A stretch of 64,000 bases of DNA, taken from the NCBI GenBank assembly GCA_009746045.1, contig RPFO01000229.1:242001-306000 (forward strand), written 5' to 3'. A model generated the notes under the pieces. It searched no databases. It was not told where the DNA came from and was given only the letters and a program-made list of their open reading frames with translations. Origin of the DNA: Mesostigma viride (taxonomy: Eukaryota; Streptophyta; Mesostigmatophyceae; Mesostigmatales; Mesostigmataceae). Each line of letters begins with the position of its first letter. Within the stretch, counting starts at the first letter, position 1. The translations under genes and the position numbers were made by a program. Shown one piece after another: positions 23,801 through 34,154 of this stretch.

Positions 23801-24158
23801 CCGGGATAGAGCACTCCAGCTAGTTGTCTAGATGGGGGCAATCGATGATGGGATAGCTTAGGCATTACAGCACTTGAAACGATATTAGCGCACAGCGTTA
23901 TAGTACCTTCAATTAGCTCTGGCACCTTGTGGCCATCAGCTTGCGCCTTAATTAGCCGACGTCTTGAGCCCACCTCACATTTGTAGCATAAGCTATGCGT
24001 CAGCCTACCTATGGTATTGCACTGGTTGTATTGCACCCACAGTGTTGCGCCCCGGCACCATGCCGTGGAGAGAGCGCTCTGTGGCCTGCCCACCTGCGGC
24101 AGTGAGAGAAGCTAGGGCGCCCTCCCTCCTTCTCACTGTGTATATAGGGTTGAAGGAG

Positions 24159-24405
24159 AGTTAGGCTCGAAACACACGCCCTGATCAAGCATGCTGTTTC
24201 CGGCCCCACCGTCTAGGTCATCTAGTCGCTCCACACGTAAGCCAGCCATAATTTCAATGCACAAGGATACACATTTCCATCACCATTCATCTTCATCATC
24301 CTGAACGACTCGAAAACGCGGAAAAGATAACGGCAGGCTCGAGCTACCGTGGTCCGGATTCTCCCGATTTCTGGCCTGCGCTGGTTGTCTCTTTGATAGG
24401 GTTGA
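24159..24405 (-). repeat. Dispersed repeat, inverted partner of 25403-25650
   Basis: About 247 bp homologous to the reverse complement of 25403-25650. The pair encloses a 1-kb segment containing the LINE fragments below. Confidence 0.8.
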
Positions 24406-24470
24406 AGGTTCCTTTACTCTGTATTGGCACCCACGTGACGCAGTCACGTGCTTATTAATTAATTAATTAA

Positions 24471-24704
24471 GTGGGGAAGCGCCCGCGTGTGCAATCCCGC
24501 GGGAGGCACGCCAGATAGCCCCCCCTAGGGCAGCGTGCGGCTGCCTCGATAGATGTTGTAGTTAGAATGCTGTTAGATAGATGTAGTATGTAGCCAATGT
24601 AGATAGATAAGACCGGTAGGAATGTTTGCACCCATCCATTCATCCATCGGGGTTAATGCTCCGTGACTCCCCAACGGGAGCACGAGTCTAATTAATTAAT
24701 TAAT
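24471..24704 (+). mobile_element. LINE 3' UTR fragment with (TTAA)n tail
   Basis: Same 3' untranslated sequence as the end of the LINE copy 25745-26322 (gtggggaagcgcccgcgtgt through cgagtctaattaattaat). No coding part is attached. Confidence 0.75.
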
Positions 24705-24709
24705 GATTA

Positions 24710-25290
24710 GGCAAATATGCAGGCTCTATCAAGTGGTTTTTCCGAGCGTCCGTCATCAGAGTCTCTGTATCATGGCATGCCTCGTGTTTCGGACGAGATT
24801 AGGCAGCGTAGGATAGCATTTGTAGGACACCTTGCCCGCACCAGCCAGGTCGACACCACCCTTGGTCTGGCCGGCCCCCAGCGGCTTGGACAGCCAGGGC
24901 GGCACATTCTGACCTGGCCTGCATGGCCCCAAGGACATTCCCAAAAGGGTAGGGAAACCTGTCACCAACTACGTTCAGATGTTGCTGGACGACCTAGTGG
25001 TCCCAGCCCAGTTTGAGCACCGCATCCACTCTCTCTCCCGTCTTTGGACTGCCATGCAGGACAAGACGCGGTGGAAGAAGATTGTCAAGGCGCACACGCC
25101 CGACCCTGTGGGCAAGCCACCTCCCCCAAGCGGAGGAGGCGTTTTGATGAGTAGTGTAGTTAGGATTTTCTAGATAGAGTTAGGATAGTTCGATCACGCG
25201 GCTTCCTCCACCCCATCCATCATGAAATATGTGCTACATGACCTCCCCACGGAGGCATGTTATAATTTAATTTAATTTAATTTTTTTTAT
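24710..25290 (+). pseudogene. 5'-truncated LINE of a second subfamily
   Basis: SESLYHGMPRVSDEIRQRR then IAFVGHLARTSQVDTT matches the RT C-terminal signature but differs in sequence and tail from the other copies. The frame shifts near 24980, after which RLWTAMQDKTRWKKIVKAH continues to about 25170. The 3' end has ctccccacggagg and a (TTTAA)n tail. Confidence 0.65.
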
Positions 25291-25402
25291 CAAGTGGTTT
25301 GCAAGCAGCTTAATATTTAAGTGGTGTGTCTCACATAAGTCACGTGAAGAAAATGGAACTGAGATTACGTGCACCATCTGTGAGCATAGTTGTCTCACTT
25401 AA

Positions 25403-25650
25403 TATCAAGGAGACAACCAGCGCAGGCCAGAAATCGGGAGAATCCGGACCATGGTAGCTCGAGCCTGCCGTTATCTTGTCCGCGTGTTCGAGTCGTTCAG
25501 GATGATGAAGATGAATGGTGATGGAAATGTGTATCCTTGTGCATTGAAATTATGGCTGGCTTACGTGTAGAGCGACTAGATGACCTAGACGCGGTGGGGC
25601 CGGAAACAGCACGCTTGATCAGGGCGTGTGTTTCGAGCCTAACTGGCCGC
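25403..25650 (+). repeat. Dispersed repeat headed ATCAAGGAGACAACCAGCGC
   Basis: Longest copy on this strand; related to 6791-6905, to the short copy at 11307-11365 and, inverted, to 24159-24405. It is preceded by tagttgtctcacttaat, also seen at 46255-46272. Confidence 0.8.
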
Positions 25651-25744
25651 TCTCACTTAATATGCACAGCTATAATGGGTACTCTTGATATATGCTTCAC
25701 AAGGGCCATGCATGTAGTGGATATGCATGTTGTGGATATGCATG

Positions 25745-26322
25745 TAGGATATGCTGCTCATGTCCGCAATGAGGACCTGTACCAGGGCATGCCATATATC
25801 ACCAGCACCATTAAGCAGCGGCGCCTGCAGCTCGTAGGGCACCTAGCTCGCACTAACCAGGTAGACACCTCACGTGGCCCCCCCGCAGGACTGCGACCAG
25901 CTCAGCCTGGCCGGCACCTCCTGACGTGGGCCGGGCCCCCTGATGTTAGACGCCGCAAGCTAGGCCCGCACCTTCAAAGAACAGCTAGTAGAGGACATGG
26001 GGGGCCTAGGCCTCTCCGTGATTTGGAAGAAGATGATGGACAAGGCCAAGTGGGCCCAGGTCATAGAGGACAACGAGCCCCCCCCTGTGGGGAAGCGCCC
26101 GCGTGTGCAAACCCACGGAAGGCATGCCAGACAGCTCCCCTAGGGCAGCGTGATGCTGTTTAGATAGCCGTGGTAGTAATGCTGTTAGATAGTGGTTGTA
26201 GGTAGCTGATATAGATAGATTAGACCGGTAGGACTGTTTGCACCCACCCATCCATCCATAGGGCCGGTTAATGCTCCGTGACTCCCCAACGGGAGCACGA
26301 GTCTAATTAATTTATTAATTAA
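25745..26322 (+). pseudogene. 5'-truncated RTE-like LINE with complete 3' tail
   Basis: Collinear with 23400-23760 at the protein level (EDLYQGMPYITSTIKQRR, GHLARTNQ) and then with a 3' UTR ending in ctccccaacgggag and (TTAA)n. The frame is broken by small indels after the GHLAR motif. Confidence 0.7.
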
Positions 26323-27693
26323 GGGGACGTGGCGCGCCGAATATTTTCCGCGCCAAAAAATTCGCGGTACCGTCCGTACGGTGTATAATGTGTGCCCGGA
26401 CCGCTCAACCCTCGCGGAAGTGGCCATGGCGGCATGCCTTTATGCAATATTAATCGATATGGCACGTAAACAGCTAGAAAAAATGCTTGAATTTCGCAGA
26501 AGATTAGTTGATGACCTCATTGCGTGGCGGAAAGTATACGGTAACTTTGCAATATCGCTAATTTCTCGAACGGCTACGGGCGCGGGGGTCCAGGATATAA
26601 TTTCTCTTGCGGATCATGAAATTTAATGCAGGTTTACGGCAGCTATTGTGAGGCAACGTAGGCTCTAAAGAGCGATTATGAAGCTAACTTAATGGTGTTG
26701 TCGAGTTTGTGCCGAAGCTTCCCGGTTTCTTTTACATTTCCGGCATTCAAGGTAAGAACCTACGCAGGCCTGCGCATGTCGCCTTCGACGTATTCACGGA
26801 AGGCGCACCTTCCTTGTTCGCCTGATCAATGGATGATGTCTTTTATTGTTCGAGCTTGCGTGCCAGTTTATGCATGAAACATTTCCACGCAGGCAGGTGC
26901 ATTAACGTCGGCCTTTCGCCTTTTTTTCGGGCAGTTTCCCTGCAGGAAGCGCTCCATTTCTTTCGGTTGCATCGTCAGATTCCTAGCTATTTCGTACAAT
27001 TTCGTGTAGTTTGTGGCTGGTATGCTAAATGCGCCGAGGTCAAGTTGTTGGTAATGTGTTGACATTTGTTTTCCATAATCCTTTGGACGTGACCTTGCTC
27101 AGACGCTTTGTTATGTGCCGGATCTGACACGCCTGTTTTAGAACGACATCCGGCATGTGCCTAGAGGCTAACAAGCTGGCATCAGCTTCTTAGCAAATTG
27201 CCCTATTGGAAAGGAAGGTGAGAGTGGTTCTTTTGCTGGCCATACTGCATGAGTGGCATTGCATTAGATAGGTGTTTCCATTGCTTTCCTTGAGCTATAA
27301 CCATTAAGACTTCCCTGCTATGTGTGCAGCAAGGCAAGCTGGATAGGATGTGAATGCTTGGCATACAACATGTATGATTTGCTGCCAAGTTTGCAGGCTG
27401 CAGTTGCCTCTATTGCTTGGGCAGTCTTTCTAAGGTTTTTACACGTATACTTGCTGAGTTCTTGGCATAAATTTACATGGTAACCTTGGGCTGAGCTTAG
27501 TGTATGCTCTCTTGGTGCGTGTATGCCTAGCGATGGTGTTGCTATGCGCACGCTGGCAAGGCTGGCCATGCTGAGGGCAGGGGAGGGCAGATGAGGTGCC
27601 TAGCCTTTTCTTATGTTGTGTGATCGAGTTGGGCATGTTTTTTGGCTTCTTGGATGGAAAACATGATGCCTAGGTAGTTGTGAGGGTAAGAAT
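26323..27693. other. Region without a recognised gene
   Basis: It holds one short ATG-started open frame (26426-26626, 66 codons, with RKQLEKMLEFRRRLVDDLI) of unknown meaning. Otherwise I see nothing but unique-looking sequence up to the LTR. Confidence 0.4.
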
Positions 27694-28292
27694 GCCACGA
27701 ATTCCGCCATGGTTCTTGCAGGAAGTTGCCTTTATTAACAATCAGGAAACACAGACGTAAGTCACGTCACTTCCAAGACTGCACGCAGCACAGACGACAG
27801 GGTCGCAGTGCCAAGAGAACGTGCACGCAAGAACTAGCGCCCCAGTGTGACCAAGTCACTCATATAGCTTGCTAGGGACGCGTCCAAGTATTCAGCTGCA
27901 CTGTCACAGCTGAACTGTCAATCAATTGATTACACAGACTCTGGCACGCCTTTGGCGCGCAGATCTATCAATTGTCCATACGGCTAGTCCTGTGGACCTA
28001 TCCGTACACTAGTCAGCATCAACTGTCTCATAGGTCCTGGCGCGCTACAGTGCGCCTACCTATCAATTGACCATCAAGTCCTGTACAAGTCCTGTCAACG
28101 TCCTGCGGACTATCAAAGTGACACTTGTACATCCTGTGTCCGTACGCGCCCACAGTGGCGCGCCGGGTACTGTCGGCACAGCCTAGGAAACGTCATAACT
28201 TTTACGTTCCTTAACCAAATGAGGCGTTCAAGGTGCCGTTGGAAAGAGCGTAACAATCTCTATCCATCTAACGTAAATCCTTTACGTTAACT
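27694..28292 (-). repeat. 3' LTR
   Basis: 599 bp, aligned to 34895-35493 at an offset of 7201 with two substitutions (in the block following gaactagcg, near 27840-27845). Exact ends are uncertain by a few bases because both copies are followed by similar letters. Confidence 0.95.
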
Positions 28293-28296
28293 CCAA

Positions 28297-28311
28297 TCCC
28301 TTCTTTTCTTT
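28297..28311 (-). promoter_or_regulatory. Polypurine tract
   Basis: Minus strand AAAGAAAAGAAGGGA, four to five bases upstream of the 3' LTR start, in the expected position for plus-strand priming. Confidence 0.75.
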
Positions 28312-29242
28312 AGGGATCACATCCCCTGCCAGGGACCCTTGAAGTAGCTTGAAATGTCCTTCACTCCAGCTTGAAGCTTGAACAGATGTCTTTAATGGCC
28401 AATGCCATTCCCCCAGCCCTTTCTTTTAAGGAACTGGAAAAGAAACAGATCTGCCACAGGGAAAACCATTTCATGAGAAATGGATAAAAACCTATGGAAG
28501 TGGCATTACAGAGTACCACCAGATATTAGAAGCACACAAAATTAAATACATACAGGTTAATTCTATGAGGTCTTCTCCAGGAATTAATCCCATCACCTCG
28601 GTAGAGCCTCCAGTACAATGACCTTCTGGCGGTGAGTTACATTAATCCCAGATACTAATCCCATAAAACCCAGTACATATTCAATATAAGTACAATAAAT
28701 CCATGACAATTAAAATACCACTTGACAAAGTAAGGCGTATTACAATAGTTTGCCTGTCATTCTCTCAACAGGGGTCTATTGGCGCCCGTCTTACGGCGCC
28801 CGTCTACTTGCCAGATGGTAAACTGCCACAGCAAACAAATGACAAAATGAAACACATAGGCAACAATTAAATCCTGCCCTGGGGAACTAGGGAAGTCTGA
28901 ACAGGCAAACACCTGAACAGGCCAGCTTGTAGAAACATAATACCAGGGAATCGAACCCCGCCCTATAAACCCCAGAATAAAGGTTCCCAGACCATTGTGA
29001 GAGGTATGTACAAATATACATTTCTTTTAAAATAGAATACATGGTCTGTAATGGACCTGTCAACCTTGTGTAGTCAACAGCATGAACCCCAGCCAAAACC
29101 TGGCTGTATCCTGATTAAAATCAGAGTGAGTGTACCATGGTCCATGAGCCTTAGTACAGACTAAAATACAGGTATTATGCCAGTCACAATGCTGACACTA
29201 CCACACAATCTGCTCTCCAATGCCCTATAACCATGCACCAGC
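28312..29242. other. Untranslated segment between RNase H and the 3' LTR
   Basis: About 930 bp with no open frame of note and no repeat structure. It is unusually long for a Copia 3' untranslated region. Confidence 0.5.
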
Positions 29243-31072
29243 TTAGACAGCTTGCTGAGATGGGTCCATCAGAGACTGAAGAACCTTGTATTGCACTGCT
29301 GCCTTCTGCACTAGCTTGGTCAAAGCATCAGCAGGATTGTCAACCCCAGGGATATGCTCAATATTGGCCAAGGAGGACAACTCCTTAAGAAGGAGATAAT
29401 CCAAGTCCCTACTTCTGGCCATCTGCCTGTGCACAAACTGCACCATCCCCATGGAGTCTGTTTTTAGAAGAGTGGTAACCTGAAGTGGCCAAGGAGTGTT
29501 AGAAGTCATCTGATGAAGCAACTCCTTCAGATAAAGGCTTGTGTGAATGCCTTCACAAATAGCCCTGCATTCTGCCACATCACTGCTGACAGCCACCCGT
29601 TTGTGCAGGCGACTAAACCAGCTCACCAAACTCCCCAGGCCTTCCTGTCTGAGCACAAAGAGCCCTGCAGCCCTGCCCCTGACCTTGGAGACCTGCCTGC
29701 TGTCCATTGAGCTATCCACATACAGCTCCATGCAAATGGGTTGTGATAAATCCACTGCAGACAACAGAATGCCAGATGAAGCCCTGACCTGATCAGCCAC
29801 CTTGGCAGACCCTAGCTCCACCAGCATGTCATCAGGCAACCTGGCTATGACCATAAGGTCTGGCCTGGAAATGCCTGCCACCCAAGCAACCATGCCCCTC
29901 ACCATGGGACACAGTGCCTGTGTGATGGTTGGAGGAAGCTTGCTAATGAGGGTCTCTTGATAGTCATTGCCCCCCACCAGCAGCATACGCCACTCCCCTC
30001 CCTTCTTCACCAGTGTGGCCTCCATGCCCACAAACAGCAGAGGCTCATTCTCCACCTGCCATTGCTCCCTACCCAGAGGAAACTTGGACTTAATGATGGA
30101 GATCAGCTCCTTAAGCCACGACGTGGGAGCTATCAGATGTAGGTCATCCCCGTGCAGCGAAGCATACACTGGCAGGCCTTCCCATTGCCCCAGAAACAGA
30201 CAGGGGTCTACAGGAGAGACCTTCAAGTTGCAATGCTCCTTCAGGAAACGGTTGAGAGTCTCCCTCCAGATTATTGGACTTGACCTCAGGCCCTCCAGGC
30301 CCTTGAGGATTTTAAGGAACTCCGTGTGGATGTCCCTTTTCCATACAGCAGGCACCCTAACATAGAAAGGCGTCTTGCCCTCCCACTTTTCCTGTGCCAC
30401 ATCTGCATCACCCTCCAGAAATGCCCTCTTGAAGTCTATCACCACTGAGCCATAGTCCAAGCCCTTGTTGAGAAGGCCTAGAAAGACACACAGCAGCAGC
30501 CTCCAAGTATCATGCAGCATGCCAGGGGTATACAACTCCTCAGCAGTGCACTCACCAGTACCCTTGAACTCATTCAGCACTGGCCTGACATGTGGTACCT
30601 TGACCCCGTCCACCTCCTTCATCTTGATGACAAACTTGAGCTTGAGTAGACGTCGTGCAGGAGGCAGGTCATTGACAGGTTCCACGCATTTCTTGGAGAT
30701 CCAGTCCTCCCCAGATTTAATCAGACCCAGTGTGACCTGGGGACACATAATGGGAGAGGACATGAGCTTCACCAGGCCTTGGTAGTTGATAGGGCTGTGT
30801 CCAGCAAGTGAGTGAGGACCAATGCCCAAACTGCTTGGATGACTAGCAGCTGGCAGTATGAGGTCATCAACCAAGGGCTCCTGCCCCTGGCACACTTGCA
30901 CACGCTTAACCGTCCTGGTTACTGCACGTGATAGGTGAGTGGTCCTGAAATTAATCAGTGGGACCTGACCAGCCCCTTCCTTAGTCAGGAGAGAGGACGT
31001 GATCACTACCCATCCTGGCATAGGAAATTCTGCCCCAGAAGAGCAGGTCCTTGATAGCCCTCCAAGACACAA
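29243..31072 (-). CDS. Reverse transcriptase-RNase H (Copia-type), -1 frame
   Basis: About 609 codons. RT: VVIDFKRAFLEGD (motif A Asp at residue 213), the LKGLEGLRSSPIIWRETL block matching KALYGLKQAPRAW, and LHGDDLHLIA in place of YVDD (Asp 309/310). RNase H: ELYVDSS (453), AECRAICEGI (501), LKTDSMGM (539) and HIPGVDNPADALTK (582), the classic Copia ending. The frame is -1 relative to the integrase-protease frame and overlaps it by at least 67 nt (31006-31072); there is no ATG near its start, so it needs frameshifting. A T5 run at the overlap is a candidate slip site but not a canonical heptamer. Reading frame is intact throughout. Confidence 0.9.
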   Translation of the reverse strand: MCLGGLSRTCSSGAEFPMPGWVVITSSLLTKEGAGQVPLINFRTTHLSRAVTRTVKRVQVCQGQEPLVDDLILPAASHPSSLGIGPHSLAGHSPINYQGLVKLMSSPIMCPQVTLGLIKSGEDWISKKCVEPVNDLPPARRLLKLKFVIKMKEVDGVKVPHVRPVLNEFKGTGECTAEELYTPGMLHDTWRLLLCVFLGLLNKGLDYGSVVIDFKRAFLEGDADVAQEKWEGKTPFYVRVPAVWKRDIHTEFLKILKGLEGLRSSPIIWRETLNRFLKEHCNLKVSPVDPCLFLGQWEGLPVYASLHGDDLHLIAPTSWLKELISIIKSKFPLGREQWQVENEPLLFVGMEATLVKKGGEWRMLLVGGNDYQETLISKLPPTITQALCPMVRGMVAWVAGISRPDLMVIARLPDDMLVELGSAKVADQVRASSGILLSAVDLSQPICMELYVDSSMDSRQVSKVRGRAAGLFVLRQEGLGSLVSWFSRLHKRVAVSSDVAECRAICEGIHTSLYLKELLHQMTSNTPWPLQVTTLLKTDSMGMVQFVHRQMARSRDLDYLLLKELSSLANIEHIPGVDNPADALTKLVQKAAVQYKVLQSLMDPSQQAV

Positions 31073-32868
31073 AAAGCAGTGTCCTGTCCAAGGATAGGAA
31101 TGAATACCTCACCCAGTACCTTCACGTGTACCCCGCCACTGAAGTCAGACACAAACTGATAGCTGGGTTCAGACATGCTGTACCCTGCTGCAGCCCTGGT
31201 CCCAATGATGGAAACCTGAGAATTAGTGTCTACCTCTAAGGCAGTGTCCAGCCCCAGATTGCCATGCCACCTGAGCTTGGCTACCTTGGGCTGCTTCTTG
31301 GCCCTTTGTAGAGCCCCAATCAATCCAGCCAAACTTGTCCCCCTGGGCTTGGTTAGTGCCTTGGGCTTGACAGTTGACTCCCCAGCTGTTGACCTTGCAG
31401 CCTGTTCAACAAGTACCTCTGCAACCTGGCCAGGGCTGACAGATTCCCCTGCAACAGATGTGGTCGTTGCGTCAGTGATGTCACCTGGGACCTGAAAATC
31501 CTGCAGATCCTGTGAGCCTTGTGCCTGACTGCCCTCATTCATCAGGTTAGGCTTGACATATGACCAACTCAGCCGGTGTACATGCTTTGGTTCGTCCTCC
31601 ATGCTGACCAAGCATGCGTGGCTAGCTTCATCAACCTGGGTAACCACCCCAGGACTCCAGCTACCACGTTTGCCATAAAGGCTAGGTTCCTTCCAAGCTA
31701 GGACCTTCTGACCCACTTGTGGCTCCAGCATCTTCCAACCCCGGTCCTTCTCCCTCAGCTTGGCAAAGGTGACATGTGCAGCATGTTTCCAGCCCTCCAG
31801 CACATGTGGTGGGCACAGGCCATGATATAGACCCATTGGGCTGACAGCAACTCCATCATAGTAGAAGTTAACCCTGCTGTTCAGCTGCTGCTCCACGTTC
31901 CTCAGCCATGCACTCCTGACAAGTGCAGGTGCAGACAAGGGTACCCAGTCTTCAGAGATGATCAATTTCTTGACCTCCTGGATTGCCCTCTCGATAGCAC
32001 CCTGCTGCCCATGAGCCTCCCTAGGTGTAACCAGCAACTCAGGAAGGGTAGGATCACCCTTGAGATGCTGAAACTGCATGTCCACCTGGATCCTTGTGGT
32101 AGGAAACTTGGCTCTTACATTCTGCAGGGCAGCCAGCAAGTACCTGTTCTTCATAGAAGGTAAATGCTCCAGCACCTTGTATTTCGTGTACCTGTCCACG
32201 CACACCAACAGTTGCATGCCCCTGATGTGTTGGATATCACACTGCAGATCACCAATGCTCTGAGGTAGAGCTTTGGCATGTGATTTCCTGGGCTTGTTGG
32301 AGGACAACTGGCACTTACACCGTGAGGCAGCTTGCTGACACGCCTTAAGAAGGGGTGCCCTGCCCATACGGAAGGCAAAGTTGTTTGACAGAGAAGTGGC
32401 ATGCCCAAACATGTTGTGGATTCGGGCACCCAACTCCTGGTACACAGAGGAAGCAGTCCCTGGCACAGTCAGGACTGTGCTGTCAGGTTGTCCAGCATCA
32501 CCATGCTGACTTCCATCCTGTTCTGACTCAGAGCCTGAGTCACCCTGCTCATGCCCAACACCTGGACCGCCAGCAGGGACCACATGCATACCACCAGAGG
32601 CCTTCACACCCCTCTGTGGTTGTACATTGGTTTCTCTCAAAATGAGAGGTCCACCCTCGTGCCCAGCACGAGGATGCATAGGGTCAGACATACTTACAGC
32701 TGCATCAGCTGTCAAGGACGTCTTCATAGGAACCTGTACCTCTCCAGGTGACCTGGGGCCACACTGAACCTGGAGATCACCCTCTTGTTGCCCAGATATA
32801 AAATCTGCATTGGAGCACCTGGCCTCCCCCTTGGGTGAATTAAGGTGTGTAGGGGTTGCCTCAGACAG
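31006..32868 (-). CDS. Integrase-protease polyprotein, in frame after gag TGA
   Basis: The frame runs open from the codon after the gag TGA to 31006; an ATG at 32727 begins 573 codons numbered here. Integrase: a His-rich/Cys zinc region (H104, H109, C130, C137, C139), then candidate catalytic D164 (LQCDIQHI), D216 (RIQVDMQFQ) and E246 (QQGAIERAIQEVKKLI), and a C-terminal SH3-like segment (VGQKVLAWKEPSLYGKRGSW). After a spacer follows a retropepsin-like unit with VDTNSQVSIIG (Asp 500; Asn where Gly is normal) and the partner motif PALLGQNFL at 561-569. The protease thus lies after integrase. No protease is visible in gag. Confidence 0.8.
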   Translation of the reverse strand: MSEATPTHLNSPKGEARCSNADFISGQQEGDLQVQCGPRSPGEVQVPMKTSLTADAAVSMSDPMHPRAGHEGGPLILRETNVQPQRGVKASGGMHVVPAGGPGVGHEQGDSGSESEQDGSQHGDAGQPDSTVLTVPGTASSVYQELGARIHNMFGHATSLSNNFAFRMGRAPLLKACQQAASRCKCQLSSNKPRKSHAKALPQSIGDLQCDIQHIRGMQLLVCVDRYTKYKVLEHLPSMKNRYLLAALQNVRAKFPTTRIQVDMQFQHLKGDPTLPELLVTPREAHGQQGAIERAIQEVKKLIISEDWVPLSAPALVRSAWLRNVEQQLNSRVNFYYDGVAVSPMGLYHGLCPPHVLEGWKHAAHVTFAKLREKDRGWKMLEPQVGQKVLAWKEPSLYGKRGSWSPGVVTQVDEASHACLVSMEDEPKHVHRLSWSYVKPNLMNEGSQAQGSQDLQDFQVPGDITDATTTSVAGESVSPGQVAEVLVEQAARSTAGESTVKPKALTKPRGTSLAGLIGALQRAKKQPKVAKLRWHGNLGLDTALEVDTNSQVSIIGTRAAAGYSMSEPSYQFVSDFSGGVHVKVLGEVFIPILGQDTAFCVLEGYQGPALLGQNFLCQDG

Positions 32869-32871
32869 TCA
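32869..32871 (-). promoter_or_regulatory. In-frame TGA between gag and pol (possible readthrough site)
   Basis: Context on the minus strand is GAG CAG TGA CTG TCT. The next 47 codons up to the first ATG are open in the same frame. UGA followed by C is a leaky context in many eukaryotes and CUG resembles the CUA readthrough signal. It could also be a recent mutation. Confidence 0.5.
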
Positions 32872-33984
32872 CTGCTCCTTGTTGTCTTCTTGCTGACTGC
32901 CCTTTGAAGGCTGGCCTGCCTGGGACTTGTTGTTGTTCTTCTTGTTGTTGTTGTTATTCTTGTTGCTGCCCTGGCCCTGGGACTTCTTGAAGCTGGGACA
33001 CTCCTTCTTGATGTGCCCCCACCCCTTGCACAGGTAGCATTGTATCTTGGACTTGCCCTGGCCACTGCCCCCATTGTCAGACGCGTTGCCCTGCTTGGGC
33101 TGACCACCCACCCGCCTGAACACCGACTTGGAGTGTGACCTCCTGTCAGAATCAGGTGAATGATCTCCCTTGCGCTTGTGATGGTTGCCCCTACGCCCTC
33201 CTTGGCTTCGGTCAGCCTCAGACGTCTTGGAGCCACCCTGGGTACGCCCGCCTGCCTGGGTAGCCTTCACTGCTGGCACTCCACCCTCAAACAGCTCCTC
33301 TGCCTCGAGAGCTTGTTTAATGATGACCTTGTAGGCCTTCAGGGTAGAGTGTGGGGCACACATGACTTTTAAGGAGCCACGTGTCGCCTTATCCAGCCCA
33401 GAAACCTTGAGCCAGTTGGTTAGGGCTATGTTATCAGCGACATTAAAGCCGTGAGCCCTGCCCTCCTCAACCATCTTACAATAGTTGAGAAAGTTCTGGA
33501 TCAGGTCCCCCTTGACCTCCCACCCTTGGTACTTGTCCTGCCAATGGATGCCGACCTTCTTTCGTTGGTCCTCCAGCAGCTCCTTCAGCTCAGCCACGTA
33601 CAGTGCCCAGGCCTTATTGGCCTTTTTGCACTCCCTGGTTAGGTCCTTAATCTGGTCAGTACACTTGCCAAAAGTGCTACTGCCTATCCAGATTTGATAG
33701 TAATTTGTACCACCGTACAAGCTAGGGAACCCTTCCAATCCCTCCACAAACTCTTCAGCCTGCTTAGGCTTGGAGTCTGAGGTTACAGGCTGCAACTGAT
33801 TGACAATTAAAAGACCCTGTGTGGTAAGATCAAAGCCATGAATAGCTTGTGCATTATTATTATTGTGAGGAAGGTTGGTAATCTCTCCGGTAAGCCCCAC
33901 GTCATCTACGTGAGCGGTTCCACTACCAGCACCCCCATTATTATTCCCACTGGCTGGACCCTTGCTACGGCGTCCCTCAGCCAT
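32872..33984 (-). CDS. Gag-like nucleocapsid protein
   Basis: About 370 residues from the ATG at 33984. The middle carries a Gag/UBN2-like helical segment (EVKGDLIQNFLNYCKMVEEG) and the C-terminus a zinc knuckle CYLCKGWGHIKKEC (residues 316-329, CX2CX4HX4C) followed by Asn/Lys/Gln-rich sequence. It would package the RNA and form the particle. It ends at the TGA described above, in the same frame as integrase-protease. Confidence 0.85.
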
Positions 33985-34154
33985 CCTGCACTACCAGCTA
34001 TTCAAAGAACACCTTAACAAAGCAGCAGAAAATATGTACAAAATTTTTGTGTCGCCACTGCCGCCTGCGCCGGTGTCGCTGCCGCCCCGCGAATTGCCGC
34101 TGAAAATTCGACAAAAAAAATGTCGACGAGTACTGCAGAAGAAAATTAGGCCGA

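Noticed and set aside
31066-31080. Canonical -1 slippery heptamer before the RT frame
   Set aside because: The T5 run is out of phase for the X XXY YYZ rule (t ttt tgt in the zero frame).
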